From Sphingomonas abietis (GTDB taxonomy: Bacteria > Pseudomonadota > Alphaproteobacteria > Sphingomonadales > Sphingomonadaceae): a stretch of DNA of 64,000 bases. The notes under the pieces are model-generated. The model worked only from the letters and a program-made list of their open reading frames with translations. It was not told the DNA's origin and made no database searches. The position numbers and the translations under genes are program-made. The stretch lies in the NCBI RefSeq assembly GCF_027625475.1, contig NZ_CP115174.1, positions 4,182,501 through 4,246,500 on the forward strand. The letters are read 5' to 3'. Below, in pieces: positions 55,717-64,000 of the stretch. How positions within the stretch are numbered: the stretch's first letter is position 1; each line of letters starts with the position of its first letter.

Positions 55717-57021
55717 TCAGCCCCTGGCGCTGGCCAGCAGCTTGTCGACGCGGCGGCCGTCCATGTCGACGATCTCGAAGCGCCAGGCCTCGTAGCTGAA
55801 ATGCTCGCCGGTTTCGGGAATGTGGCGGAGTACGGAGAGGGCGAAGCCGGCCGCCGTCGCGTAATCGCGATCCTCGGGCAGCTCGATGCACAGCTTCTCC
55901 GCCATCGCATCGGCGGACAGCGTGCCGGAGACGAGGAAGCTGCCATCCTCGCGCTCGACCAGCGCCGGATCATGCCCCTCCTCTTGGTCGGAGGCGAAGG
56001 CGCCGGCGATCGCGGCGAGCAGTCCGCCGGGGGTCACCAGCCCGTCGAGATGGCCATATTCGTCATGGACCAGCGCCAGCGGCACCTCGGCGTCGCGCAG
56101 CACCGCCAGCGCGTCCATCGCGTCCATCCGGTCGGGCACCGAGGCGACCGGGCGCGTCATCGCGCGCAGGTCGATCGCCTTGCCCTCCAGCAATGCCACC
56201 AGCAGGTCGCGCAGGCGGACGACGCCGATGATCCGGTCCACCGACCCCTCGGCGACCGGCAGGCGGCTATGCTGGGTTTCGGCGACGATCTCGCGGATCT
56301 CCTCGAGCGCGGCATCGGCATCGATCCAGTCGATCTCGGTGCGCGGGCTCATGATCTCGCGCACCGGGCGATCGGCGAGCCGCACCACGCCCGAGATGAT
56401 CGCGCGCTCATTCTCCTCGATCACGCCCGCCGAGGAGGCCTCGGCGACGACGAGGTGCAGCTCCTCCGCCGTGACATGATCCTCGCGCTCGCGCTTGAGG
56501 CCGAGCAGGCGGAAGATGGTGAGGCTGGTATTGTCGAGCAGCCAGACCACCGGCGCGGTCGCCTTCGCCAGCCACGCCATCGGGCGGGCCGCGATCACCG
56601 CGATCGGCTCCGGAGTGCGCAGCGCGAACTGCTTGGGAACCAGTTCGCCGACGATCAGCGAAACATAGGTGGTGACGATGATGACCAGCGTGAAGCCGAG
56701 ATGACCGGCATTCTCATGGCTGACCCCCAGCCATTCGAGCCGTTCGGACACCGGCCCGCCCAGCGCTTCGCCCGAATAGGCGCCCGACAGGATCGCGATC
56801 AGGGTGATGCCGATCTGCACGGTGGAGAGGAACTTGCCCGGATCCTCGCGCAGCCTGATCGCGACGCGCGCTCCCTGCCGCCCGGTGCGGGCAAGCGCCT
56901 CCAGCCGCGCGGCGCGCGACGAGACGATCGCCAGCTCGCTCATCGCGAACAGGCCGTTGAGCACGACGAGCGCGAGGATGATGACGACGTCGATCCAGGG
57001 GAAGGGGGCAATGGGCGGCAT
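55717..57021 (-). CDS. CNNM/CorB-type hemolysin-family membrane protein
   Basis: A 434-residue protein. The N-terminal DUF21/CNNM domain has about four membrane segments (IDVVIILALVVLNGLFAMSE, VQIGITLIAILSGAYSGEAL). A CBS pair follows (about 205-325), starting DRPVREIMSPRTEIDWIDAD, and a C-terminal CorC_HlyC domain (about 345-425). This is the architecture of magnesium-export-associated CorB/C and of proteins called hemolysin-like. Magnesium transport is a family-based inference. Confidence 0.92.
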   Translation of the reverse strand: MPPIAPFPWIDVVIILALVVLNGLFAMSELAIVSSRAARLEALARTGRQGARVAIRLREDPGKFLSTVQIGITLIAILSGAYSGEALGGPVSERLEWLGVSHENAGHLGFTLVIIVTTYVSLIVGELVPKQFALRTPEPIAVIAARPMAWLAKATAPVVWLLDNTSLTIFRLLGLKREREDHVTAEELHLVVAEASSAGVIEENERAIISGVVRLADRPVREIMSPRTEIDWIDADAALEEIREIVAETQHSRLPVAEGSVDRIIGVVRLRDLLVALLEGKAIDLRAMTRPVASVPDRMDAMDALAVLRDAEVPLALVHDEYGHLDGLVTPGGLLAAIAGAFASDQEEGHDPALVEREDGSFLVSGTLSADAMAEKLCIELPEDRDYATAAGFALSVLRHIPETGEHFSYEAWRFEIVDMDGRRVDKLLASARG

Positions 57022-57112
57022 GACGCCCCGCCTCAATGCCGAAATTCACGCCGCTCGACAATGGAGTCTCTGCGAAGCCTCCGGGGTTTCGTTTCGTGGT
57101 GCCGGCGGACGA

Positions 57113-57565
57113 TCAGCGCCGGGCCGCAAAGAACGCCTTGAGCATCGCCGCCGCCTCGCTTTCGCCGAGCCCGGCATAGATTTCGGGGCGGTGATGACAG
57201 GTCGGCTGGGTGAAGAAGCACGGGCCATGCGCGACGGCGCCGCCCTTGGCGTCGGCCGCGCCATAATAGATGCGGTCGATCCGGACATGGGCAATGGCGC
57301 CCGCACACATCGCGCAGGGCTCCAGCGTCACCCACAGGTCGCAGCCGTCGAGCCGGCCGGTGCCCAGCGTGGCGAGCGCGGCCCGAATCGCCTCCATTTC
57401 GGCATGGGCGGTAGGATCGCCGATCGCCCGCATCCGGTTGGACGCGACGGCGACGATCTCGGCCCCGCGCGTCACCACCGCGCCGACCGGCACCTCGCCG
57501 CGCCCGGCGGCATCGGCCGCAGCGGCGAGCGCGAGGCGCATCGGTTCGGGTAGGGGAAAGCTCAT
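57113..57565 (-). CDS. tadA: tRNA-specific adenosine deaminase
   Basis: A 150-residue zinc enzyme that converts A34 to inosine in tRNA-Arg. The catalytic motif HAEMEAI (zinc His and proton-shuttle Glu) and PCAMCAGAI with two zinc Cys are both intact. The C-terminal part contains the expected FFTQPTCHH-type and GLGESEAAAMLKAFF segments. It lies upstream of the CorC-like gene on the same strand, 91 bp away. Confidence 0.96.
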   Translation of the reverse strand: MSFPLPEPMRLALAAAADAAGRGEVPVGAVVTRGAEIVAVASNRMRAIGDPTAHAEMEAIRAALATLGTGRLDGCDLWVTLEPCAMCAGAIAHVRIDRIYYGAADAKGGAVAHGPCFFTQPTCHHRPEIYAGLGESEAAAMLKAFFAARR

Positions 57566-57638
57566 CGGCCGGCCTTAGCGCAAAGCGGCCGACACCGTCA
57601 GGCCCCGGTCGACGCCGGCACCGGGACTAAAGCCAGGA

Positions 57639-57851
57639 TCAGCGCCGGTTGCCGCGCAGGCCGGACATGACATCCGGCTTCAGCACCGCGATCAGCGAGA
57701 ACACCATGCCGGGGACATAGCCGAGGCAGGTCAGCACCAGCGACACCAGGAACACCATCCCGATCCCGTCCACGATCAGCACCCCGATCGGCGGCAGCAG
57801 CACCGCCAGGATGATGGCGAGGAGGCTGGGCCGGTAATCCGGCGCGATCAT
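57639..57851 (-). CDS. Pmp3/YqaE-like small membrane protein
   Basis: A 70-residue protein with two membrane helices. SLLAIILAVLLPPIGVLIVD and VLTCLGYVPGMVFSLIAVLK match the Pmp3/YqaE family, small hydrophobic proteins linked to stress and membrane potential in yeast and plants. Its start overlaps the stop of the upstream small gene as ATGA, so they are coupled. The function in bacteria is uncertain. Confidence 0.9.
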   Translation of the reverse strand: MIAPDYRPSLLAIILAVLLPPIGVLIVDGIGMVFLVSLVLTCLGYVPGMVFSLIAVLKPDVMSGLRGNRR

Positions 57852-58069
57852 GGCTTCTTCACGTCCACGGTCGGCGTCTGCACGACGTGATTCTCGACGC
57901 CGACGCTGACATTGGCGGTCTGCACGTTGAACGCCGGGGCCGAACCGCCCTTCACCGAAATGGTCGGCAAGGACGCCGTCCTGGTCTGCGAGACGTTGAC
58001 GAACCCCAGCGCGATCGCCGCGATCGCGACCAGCACCACGATGATCAACAGCACCAATATCGCCCGCAT
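57848..58069 (-). CDS. single-helix membrane-anchored orphan
   Basis: A 73-residue protein with an N-terminal helix (AILVLLIIVVLVAIAAIALG) and a periplasmic tail of beta-like segments (PTISVKGGSAPAFNVQTANV, VHVVQTPT-type ends). No family is recognised. It is coupled to the Pmp3-like gene, so the two small membrane proteins are probably made together. Confidence 0.75.
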   Translation of the reverse strand: MRAILVLLIIVVLVAIAAIALGFVNVSQTRTASLPTISVKGGSAPAFNVQTANVSVGVENHVVQTPTVDVKKP

Positions 58070-58159
58070 CGCCTGACTCCCTCAAAATCTCTTCAGGGCG
58101 GTCAAACGATTCGGCGCCGTACCGGTTGCATCCGATCGACCGGATGCCGCCGATCGGAC

Positions 58160-58438
58160 TCAGGGCAGGACTTGGCGGTAGCCGGTCACGGTCACGTCGG
58201 CGAACAGGCCGGCCTCGGCATAGGGATCGGCGGCCGCGAACGCCCGGGCCGATTCGAGGTCGGCGAAGTCGGCGATGACGATCGATCCCCGCGGGACGCC
58301 CGATTCGTCGAGCATCGGGCCGGCCATCGCCATCGCCTCGCCGATTCGCTGGAGATGCTCGAGATGGCGCGGCCGGGTATCGGCGCGCAACGTCCCGGCA
58401 TCGGGGCGATCGTGGCAAATGATGGCGAAAAGCGGCAT
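58160..58438 (-). CDS. YciI-family protein
   Basis: A 92-residue protein of the YCII/dimeric alpha-beta barrel type. MPLFAIICHDRPDAGTLRAD then RPRHLEHLQRIGEAMAMAGP and FAAADPYAEAGLFADVTV fit the family, whose catalytic His/Asp pair (HL.. and DPY) is seen. Some members act as muconolactone-like isomerases or dehalogenases, but the role here is not known. It diverges from rpmB. Confidence 0.88.
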   Translation of the reverse strand: MPLFAIICHDRPDAGTLRADTRPRHLEHLQRIGEAMAMAGPMLDESGVPRGSIVIADFADLESARAFAAADPYAEAGLFADVTVTGYRQVLP

Positions 58439-58537
58439 GTCGGGGGCTCCTGAACAACGGGCGCGGGTTGACCACCCGGCGCATCTCCACTAGGGACGCC
58501 CACTTTCCGAGCAACAGATTCTTTCAGGAACAAGATC

Positions 58538-58831
58538 ATGTCGCGCATCTGCGAGCTGACCGGCAAGGGCCGTCTAGTGGGTAACAATGTGTCCCACGCC
58601 AACAACAAGACCAAGCGCACCTTCCTGCCCAACCTGCAGAATGTGACGCTGATCTCCGACGCGCTGGGCACGTCCGTGAAGCTGCGGGTCTCGACCCACG
58701 GCCTGCGTTCGGTCGAGCATAATGGCGGCCTCGACAACTGGCTGGTGAAGGCGTCCGACACGGACCTCAGCCTGCGCGCGCGTCGCCTGAAGCGCGACAT
58801 CGTCAAGAAGAAGGCGGCCGTCGCCGCCTGA
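58538..58831 (+). CDS. rpmB: ribosomal protein L28
   Basis: A 97-residue large-subunit ribosomal protein. [36 protein letters not shown], and the basic [20 protein letters not shown] and [13 protein letters not shown] segments are typical of alphaproteobacterial L28. AGGAACAAG lies before the ATG. It is monocistronic and ends at a classic terminator. Confidence 0.97.
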   Translation: MSRICELTGKGRLVGNNVSHANNKTKRTFLPNLQNVTLISDALGTSVKLRVSTHGLRSVEHNGGLDNWLVKASDTDLSLRARRLKRDIVKKKAAVAA

Positions 58832-58860
58832 TCCGTCCGGCGGCCACGGCCGCCGAGACT

Positions 58861-58902
58861 GCGAAAAACGCCTGCCGGATGCGATCCGGCGGGCTTTTTC
58901 GC
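58861..58902. terminator. bidirectional intrinsic terminator, rpmB / esterase
   Basis: An 11-bp stem (GCCTGCCGGAT / ATCCGGCGGGC) with a three-base loop has one T.G step. A-rich and T-rich flanks (GCGAAAAAC and TTTTTCGC) make it symmetric, so it can serve both convergent genes. Confidence 0.92.
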
Positions 58903-58921
58903 GTTGCTGGAATTTTAGACC

Positions 58922-59884
58922 TTAGAATCCCTTGGGCAGCGCGAACGCCATCAGCAGGGTGCGCTCGAGGAAGAAGTAATTGTCGTCCGATGCGATCCAC
59001 AGCACCGGGCCGTTGGGGCCGGGCACGATCGCCAGCGCCTCCATATTGTCGACGGTGAGCGGGGGCGCGATCGTCGCCAGCAGCTTGCCCTCGATCGGGG
59101 CGCCGCCCGGCACGATCGCCTTCGGGTCGATCACCGTCACCGCCGCCGCGAACCCCGCCGTCACCCCGAATCGGCGATGGAGGACGATCACGCGCCCGTC
59201 CGGCAGCTCGGCGGCATCGGTCGGCGCGAAATTCGGCGGCCCCTTGTAGCAGAAGCCCTGCGCATCGGGATGCTCGACCGGATCGCCCGCAAAGAGCAGC
59301 GCGACATGGCTGCCATCCTTGCACGTCTTGGTTTCGGCGAAGACCAGGAAGCGGCCGTCGTGGAGACGCACCATCGCCTCGGCGCCGAGATTGCCGGGCC
59401 AGTCCGCCATCAGTTTCGGTGCGACATGGCCGTCCGCCGTCGCGAAGCCGCGCGTATAGCGCCAGATCTGGTTGGTCGTCTCGAACCCCGCCCAGACATG
59501 GCCGGAGACAGGATCGTAGGTGGACGATTCGCTGTCCCGATCGACCTTGCGGGATTTGTCGCCGGGGCCGTCGGGCAATTCGCTCATCCGATAATCGCTG
59601 ACCGGGCCGCTGCCGTCGAAGCGGAAGCGCGTCACCACGCCGCCATCGCTCAGCATCGTGAAATGCCCGTCCTCGATCGTCATCGAGGAGATACCGCCGA
59701 AGCGCCGGTCGCTGCCCTTCAGCACCCAGCCGCCGAGATAGCGAAGCTGGCCGACATGGGTCCGCCCCGGATCACCGGGGCTGAGCGGCACCGGCGTGGC
59801 GACCACGCCCTGCGGGGCGGAGCGGACGACGAATGGCAGCGGCGCCACGGCAACCAGCGCGGCGAGGAAAGCGAGACGAGACAT
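58922..59884 (-). CDS. secreted phytase-like esterase domain protein
   Basis: A 320-residue protein with a signal peptide (LAALVAVAPLPFVVRSA). The rest is a beta-propeller-like domain with GISSMTIEDGHFTMLSDGGV, the SSTYDPVSGHVWAGFE repeat and NMEALAIVPGPNGPVLWIAS. It matches the 'esterase-like activity of phytase' family (PF13449). The substrate is unknown. It is monocistronic. Its start lies about 150 bp from the divergent glycine-zipper gene. Confidence 0.88.
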   Translation of the reverse strand: MSRLAFLAALVAVAPLPFVVRSAPQGVVATPVPLSPGDPGRTHVGQLRYLGGWVLKGSDRRFGGISSMTIEDGHFTMLSDGGVVTRFRFDGSGPVSDYRMSELPDGPGDKSRKVDRDSESSTYDPVSGHVWAGFETTNQIWRYTRGFATADGHVAPKLMADWPGNLGAEAMVRLHDGRFLVFAETKTCKDGSHVALLFAGDPVEHPDAQGFCYKGPPNFAPTDAAELPDGRVIVLHRRFGVTAGFAAAVTVIDPKAIVPGGAPIEGKLLATIAPPLTVDNMEALAIVPGPNGPVLWIASDDNYFFLERTLLMAFALPKGF

Positions 59885-60035
59885 GCGGCCTTCCTAGCGG
59901 GCTTTGCCGGCCGGGACAGCCCGCGATCCTGAACCGCCGCTAACAGCGGCATTCAGCCCCTCGTCACGCGGTGCGCGGCATAAGGCATTGTCACATGCGG
60001 AGGCCCTGCGCCTCCAGGGTCCGAGGAGAATGGTC

Positions 60036-60437
60036 ATGAAGCGCCGTGCGCTCTCGCTGGGGATATGGAGTGGCATCGCCGCGCTGGCGATGGCCGCCGC
60101 GCCCGGTGCCGCGCATGCCCAGTGGCGCGGCGGCGGCCATGGCTATGCCGATCATGGTGGCGGCGACGGCCGCGGCTGGCATGACGGCGGAGGCGATCGT
60201 GACGGCTATGATCGCGGCGGTTACGATCGTGGAGGTTATGATCGCGATGCGGACGAGCGAGGCTATTATGGCGGTCGCCATCGCTGCCACGGCGGCACCG
60301 GCGGCGCGATCATCGGCGCCGTCGCCGGCGGCCTGCTGGGCAATGCCGTCGCCGGTTATGGCGATCGCGCCGCCGGCACCATGATCGGCGGCGGGCTCGG
60401 CGCGCTCGCCGGCAACGCCGTCGGCCGGGATTGCTGA
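60036..60437 (+). CDS. glycine-zipper 2TM envelope protein
   Basis: A 133-residue protein with a signal peptide (ALAMAAAPGAAHA). A His/Gly/Asp-rich region carries the imperfect repeats DRGGYDRGGYDRDADERGYY. The C-terminal part, GGAIIGAVAGGLLGNAVAGY and MIGGGLGALAGNAVGRDC, is the glycine-zipper 2TM motif that inserts in or lies against membranes. GAGGAG at seven bases favours the second ATG. Its role is unknown, though envelope-stress association is common. Confidence 0.85.
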   Translation: MKRRALSLGIWSGIAALAMAAAPGAAHAQWRGGGHGYADHGGGDGRGWHDGGGDRDGYDRGGYDRGGYDRDADERGYYGGRHRCHGGTGGAIIGAVAGGLLGNAVAGYGDRAAGTMIGGGLGALAGNAVGRDC

Positions 60438-60551
60438 GAGCAGCCGCAGCATGATCTTCGGCGCCGTCTAGCTGGGGTTCATCTTGCGGGGCCTAGAGGT
60501 CGCCGGGCCCCAGTGGCGTATCGGGTAACCTCGCGTAGCGTATCGAGGATG

Positions 60552-60580
60552 GAGGCCGGGATCATCGCGATCCCGGCCTC
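60552..60580. terminator. bidirectional terminator, glycine-zipper gene / cobT
   Basis: A 12-bp perfect stem (GAGGCCGGGATC / GATCCCGGCCTC) with a five-base loop lies just before the cobT stop on the minus strand. Both convergent genes can use it. Confidence 0.8.
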
Positions 60581-60587
60581 AACCGTT

Positions 60588-62420
60588 TCAGGCTTCCTCG
60601 AACAGATCGGCCAGCTGGCCGACCATCGTGCCACCGAGCTGCTCGGCATCCATGATGGTGACGGCGCGCTGATAATAGCGGGTCACGTCGTGACCGATGC
60701 CGATCGCCACCAGCTGCACCGGCGAGCGCGATTCGATCCAGTTGATCACCTGGCGCAGATGCTTCTCCAGATAGGAGCCCGAGTTCACGCTGAGCGTCGA
60801 ATCGTCGACCGGCGCACCGTCCGAGATCACCATCAGGATGCGCCGCTCCTCGGGCCGCGCGATCAGGCGGCTATGCGCCCACAGCAGCGCCTCGCCGTCG
60901 ATATTCTCCTTGAGCAGCCCCTCGCGCATCATCAGCCCGAGATTCTTGCGCGCGCGCCGCCAGGGGTCGTCGGCCTGCTTGTAGACGATGTGGCGCAGGT
61001 CGTTGAGCCGGCCCGGCATCGGCGGCCGGCCTGCCGCCAGCCAGGATTCGCGGCTCTGCCCGCCCTTCCAGGCGCGGGTGGTGAAGCCGAGGATCTCGGT
61101 CTTGACCCCGCAGCGCTCGAGCGTGCGCGCCATGATGTCGGCGCTGATCGCCGCGATCGAGATCGGGCGGCCGCGCATCGACCCCGAATTGTCGATCAGC
61201 AGCGTCACCACCGTATCGCGGAACTCGATGTCGCGTTCGATCTTGTAGCTGAGCGACAGCGTCGGGTTGACGATCACGCGGGCGAGGCGCGCCGCATCGA
61301 GCATCCCCTCGTCCTGATCGAACGCCCAGGATCGCGATTGCTGCGCCATCAGCCGCCGTTGCAGCCGATTGGCGAGCTTGGTGACGGCACCTTGCAAATG
61401 GGTGAGCTGCTGGTCGAGATAGGCGCGCAGCCGGGTCAGCTCCTCCTCGTCGCAGAGGTCGGCGGCATCCACCACCTCGTCGAATTTTGTGGTGTAGGGC
61501 TGATAGTCGAAATGCGGCGAGAGATCGGACAAGGGCCGGTTGGGCCGGGCTGGCGCGGCGCCCTCCTCGGCATCGTCGCCGAGACCCCCCTCTTCCTCGG
61601 CCATCGAGTCGCGATCGGCCTCGCCTTCGTCCTGCTCGTCCGATTCGCCCTGGTCGGCCTCGGCGCGGACCTCCATCTTGTCCTGCGCGCCGCCGCCGTC
61701 GCCGTCGCGCTCGTCGTCGGTCTCGCCCTCGTTCTCGTCCTGCCCCTCGTCCTCGTCCTCGCCCTCCTCGGGCTCATATTCGGGCGGCAGGTCGGCCGCC
61801 ATCAGCTGGAGATCCTGCAACAGCTTGGTGGCGAGTTTGGCAAAGGCGGCCTGATCGTCGAGCGCGAGGCCGAGCCCGTCGAGATCGGCGCCGGCCTTCT
61901 CTTCCACCCATGCGCGGACCATCTCCAGCCCGGCCCTGGCGCGGGCCGGCGCCGGCTGGCCGGTCAGCCGCTCGCGCACCATCAGCCCGATTGCGGTGGA
62001 TAGCGGCACCTCGTCGCGCGTCCGCGCACGGGCGATCGGATCGGCCCGCATCCGGGCTTCGAGTGCGGTGGCGAGGTTGGCGGCGATCCCGTCCATCCCC
62101 TTCGATCCGAGCGCCTCGACCCGCGCCTGCTCGATCGCATCGAACACCGCGCGCGCCACCGGCTCGACCGGCGCGCTGCGGTTGTGGAGCACGGCGTTAT
62201 GCAGCCGCAGCCGCAGCGCGAAGGCATCGGCCGCGCCCCGCGCCTCGGCGACCTGCTCGGCCGGCAGCGTGCGGCCGGGCATCGGCACCTTGACCGTCTT
62301 GCCGCTCTGCACGGCAGTATCGGCCGAATAGCCTAGCTCCACCTCGGGCTCGTGCGCGATCGCGCGGGTGGCGCCGGCGAGCGCGAGGCGGAAGGCTTCG
62401 AGGGGATTGTTCTCGGCCAT
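60588..62420 (-). CDS. cobT: aerobic cobaltochelatase subunit CobT
   Basis: A 610-residue protein. A helical N-terminal part (1-210), an acidic linker (about 214-290, rich in Asp/Glu), and a C-terminal VWA domain whose metal site is Asp410-x-Ser412-x-Ser414 ([10 protein letters not shown]). In the aerobic vitamin B12 pathway, CobT and the AAA+ protein CobS form the partner complex that drives cobalt insertion by CobN. No cobN is in view. Some bacteria keep cobST apart from the cob genes, where a different role is possible. Confidence 0.93.
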   Translation of the reverse strand: MAENNPLEAFRLALAGATRAIAHEPEVELGYSADTAVQSGKTVKVPMPGRTLPAEQVAEARGAADAFALRLRLHNAVLHNRSAPVEPVARAVFDAIEQARVEALGSKGMDGIAANLATALEARMRADPIARARTRDEVPLSTAIGLMVRERLTGQPAPARARAGLEMVRAWVEEKAGADLDGLGLALDDQAAFAKLATKLLQDLQLMAADLPPEYEPEEGEDEDEGQDENEGETDDERDGDGGGAQDKMEVRAEADQGESDEQDEGEADRDSMAEEEGGLGDDAEEGAAPARPNRPLSDLSPHFDYQPYTTKFDEVVDAADLCDEEELTRLRAYLDQQLTHLQGAVTKLANRLQRRLMAQQSRSWAFDQDEGMLDAARLARVIVNPTLSLSYKIERDIEFRDTVVTLLIDNSGSMRGRPISIAAISADIMARTLERCGVKTEILGFTTRAWKGGQSRESWLAAGRPPMPGRLNDLRHIVYKQADDPWRRARKNLGLMMREGLLKENIDGEALLWAHSRLIARPEERRILMVISDGAPVDDSTLSVNSGSYLEKHLRQVINWIESRSPVQLVAIGIGHDVTRYYQRAVTIMDAEQLGGTMVGQLADLFEEA

Positions 62421-62454
62421 GGCTAAATCCTTCCCTGCAAGGGGAGGATGATCG

Positions 62455-63459
62455 TCATCCCTTCTTCACCGCGCTCTCGGGCAGATCCTTGCCGAATACC
62501 CGCTGATAATATTCGGCGACCAGCGAGCGCTCGGCCTCGTCGCACTTGTTGAGGAAGGACATCCGGAAGGCGGTGCCGACGTCGCCGAAGATCAGCGCAT
62601 TCTGCGCCCACGAGATCACCGTGCGCGGGCTCATGACGGTCGAGATGTCGCCGGCCATGAAGCCCTGGCGGGTGAGATCGGCGACCTTCACCATGCGGTC
62701 GACGGTCTGCTTGCCGCCCTCCTTGTCATATTCGCCGGACTTGGCGAGCACGATCTTGGCCTCGATCGCGGCGGGCAGATAGTTCAACGTCACCACGATA
62801 TTCCAGCGGTCCATCTGGCCCTGATTGATCTGCTGGGTGCCATGATAGAGCCCGGTGGTGTCGCCGAGGCCGACCGTGTTGGCAGTGGCGAACAGGCGGA
62901 ACCACGGATTGGCGCGAATCACCCGGTTCTGGTCGAGCAGGGTGAGCTTGCCCTCCGCTTCCAGCACGCGCTGGATCACGAACATCACGTCCGGGCGGCC
63001 GGCATCATATTCGTCGAACACCAGCGCGGTCGGGGTCTGGAGCGCCCAGGGCAGCAGACCTTCGCGGAATTCCGTCACCTGCTGGCCATCGCGCAGCACG
63101 ATCGCATCGCGGCCGATCAGATCGATACGGCTGACATGGGCGTCGAGATTGATGCGGATGCACGGCCAGTTGAGCCGCGCCGCCACCTGCTCGATGTGGC
63201 TCGACTTGCCGGTGCCGTGGAAGCCCTGCACCATCACGCGGCGGTTATGGGCGAAGCCCGCCAGCACCGCGACCGTCGTCTCATGATCGAAGACATAGGC
63301 GGGATCGAGATCCGGCACGCGCTCGTCGGCCTCCGAGAAGGCCGGCACCTGCATGTCGACGTCAAGCCCGAACAGGGTACGGACATCCACCATCTTGTCG
63401 GGGGCCGCGAGCAGCGTGTCGTTGCGCGCATCGGGCTGGATGTTGGGGATGTCGGTCAT
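62455..63459 (-). CDS. cobS: aerobic cobaltochelatase subunit CobS (AAA+ ATPase)
   Basis: A 334-residue MoxR-like AAA+ ATPase. The N-terminal extension ([20 protein letters not shown], then [13 protein letters not shown]) is CobS-specific. Walker A GFHGTGKS is at residues 79-86 and Walker B is [13 protein letters not shown]. It powers the cobaltochelatase with CobT, which follows 34 bp downstream. It is read after the J-domain gene, so the three form a probable operon. Confidence 0.95.
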   Translation of the reverse strand: MTDIPNIQPDARNDTLLAAPDKMVDVRTLFGLDVDMQVPAFSEADERVPDLDPAYVFDHETTVAVLAGFAHNRRVMVQGFHGTGKSSHIEQVAARLNWPCIRINLDAHVSRIDLIGRDAIVLRDGQQVTEFREGLLPWALQTPTALVFDEYDAGRPDVMFVIQRVLEAEGKLTLLDQNRVIRANPWFRLFATANTVGLGDTTGLYHGTQQINQGQMDRWNIVVTLNYLPAAIEAKIVLAKSGEYDKEGGKQTVDRMVKVADLTRQGFMAGDISTVMSPRTVISWAQNALIFGDVGTAFRMSFLNKCDEAERSLVAEYYQRVFGKDLPESAVKKG

Positions 63460-63480
63460 ACTCGTCTCTCTTGCATGCTA

Positions 63481-64000
63481 TCAGGCGAAGGCCGGGGCGG
63501 ACTTGAGGTGCGTATAAGCTGCGATCACGTCCTGCAACGCCTTCTCATGCGATCGATCGCCGCCATTGCGATCGGGATGATATTGGCGAACCAGTTCGGC
63601 GTAGCGCGCCCTCAACGCACGGCGATCCGCATCGACGCCAAGCCCCATCACCTTCAGCGACGCGCGGTCCTCGCGGCCAAGCGGGCGGCCGTCGGTGCGG
63701 GCCGCCTGTTCGGCGCGGGCCTCCTCCATCCGCTTGCGGAAGCGGGCGCCGATCGCATCGAGCGGATCGGTGAAATCGGCCCATTTCGGCGGCCGGTCGG
63801 CGCCGACCTGGCTGAACGCGCGGGTTTCGCGCTCCCAGCCGGCATAAGGGCGCTGCTGGGCGGCGATCTCGTCGGCATCCATGCCCTGGAAGAAATTATA
63901 GCGGGTGTTGAACTCGCGGATATGATCGAGGCAGAACCAGCGCCAGGTCGGCGGCTCGTCGCCGCGCCGGCCCTGTCCGCCGGGCGCGCGGAACTCGCCG
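63481..64000 (-). CDS. J-domain protein (DnaJ-like), cut by window edge
   Basis: At least 173 codons; the 5' end lies beyond 64000. The C-terminal J domain has the essential HPD in RYAELVRQYHPDRNGGDRSH, followed by KALQDVIAAYTHLK. Upstream residues near 63900-63990 read PPTWRWFCLDHIREFNTRYN and FFQGM, a conserved segment in the alphaproteobacterial J-domain proteins that adjoin cobS. It probably works with an Hsp70. An internal ATG at 63882 is not the true start, as the conserved region precedes it. Confidence 0.9.
   Translation of the reverse strand, partial: GEFRAPGGQGRRGDEPPTWRWFCLDHIREFNTRYNFFQGMDADEIAAQQRPYAGWERETRAFSQVGADRPPKWADFTDPLDAIGARFRKRMEEARAEQAARTDGRPLGREDRASLKVMGLGVDADRRALRARYAELVRQYHPDRNGGDRSHEKALQDVIAAYTHLKSAPAFA

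Noticed and set aside
60196..60260. Short tandem repeats that might suggest a CRISPR-like or satellite array
   Set aside because: They are codon repeats (DRGGYDRGGYDR) inside the glycine-zipper protein and have no spacer pattern.
63481..63882. Complete 133-residue J-domain protein
   Set aside because: Conserved coding sequence (WRWFCLDHIREFNTRYNFFQ) continues upstream in frame to the window edge, so the gene is longer and truncated here.

Overview
The window is GC-rich chromosomal DNA from an alphaproteobacterium, most likely a sphingomonad (Sphingomonas or a close relative). This rests on the gene families: GapR/DUF2312, DUF4167, DUF1244, DUF2093, an aerobic-type CobS/CobT pair with a J-domain protein, a short ClpB/DUF1003 neighbourhood, a large TonB-dependent receptor, M61, M16 and M23 peptidases, and many small secreted proteins of a kind common in sphingomonads. 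Identifications come from reading motifs and family resemblance. No database search was run. I saw no rRNA, tRNA, CRISPR array, insertion sequence or prophage.

Layout. 0-5 kb: a polysaccharide flippase, a CBS protein and an RNA-binding-type DUF4167 protein, then (minus strand) the translation set hisS-prfA-prmC up to 6.8 kb. 6.9-12.8 kb: pyrophosphatase, an M61 peptidase, a Gdx-like SMR exporter, membrane and glycosyltransferase-like proteins, an acetyltransferase and a STAS-like protein. 12.7-17.2 kb: ispG coupled to an ExbD-like orphan, then isoaspartyl peptidase, a DUF6624 protein and a secreted S1/P1 nuclease. 17.2-21.9 kb: the complete ybgC-tolQ-tolR-tolA-tolB-pal cell-envelope operon. 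21.9-22.6 kb: a small membrane protein/XRE regulator pair behind tandem operator-like palindromes. 22.6-26.2 kb: yebC, ruvC, ruvA, a secreted orphan and ruvB. 26.3-35.5 kb: gapR, DUF1244, pyruvate kinase, a serine hydrolase, a HAD phosphatase, rpmJ, a lipoprotein, an M14 peptidase, gpmA, purE-purK. 35.5-41.7 kb: a two-domain M16 peptidase, DUF1003, and clpB with a heat-shock-type promoter.

41.6-49.5 kb is the most unusual part. A TPR-2OG-Fe(II) oxygenase, a TPR-sulfotransferase, a small secreted Cys-pair protein, a TPR-Asp/Asn beta-hydroxylase-like protein and a large TonB-dependent receptor sit together. This looks like a protein or peptide modification locus whose substrate is unknown. It is the best candidate here for an undescribed system.

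49.7-64 kb returns to housekeeping: M23 peptidase/DUF2093, xseA and purD (divergent, with overlapping start codons), secreted orphans, an HhH membrane protein, a CorC/HlyC-type protein, tadA, a Pmp3-like peptide, YciI, rpmB, a phytase-like esterase, a glycine-zipper protein, and cobT-cobS-dnaJ-like running off the right edge. Most convergent gene pairs are separated by a clear stem-loop terminator, listed individually.
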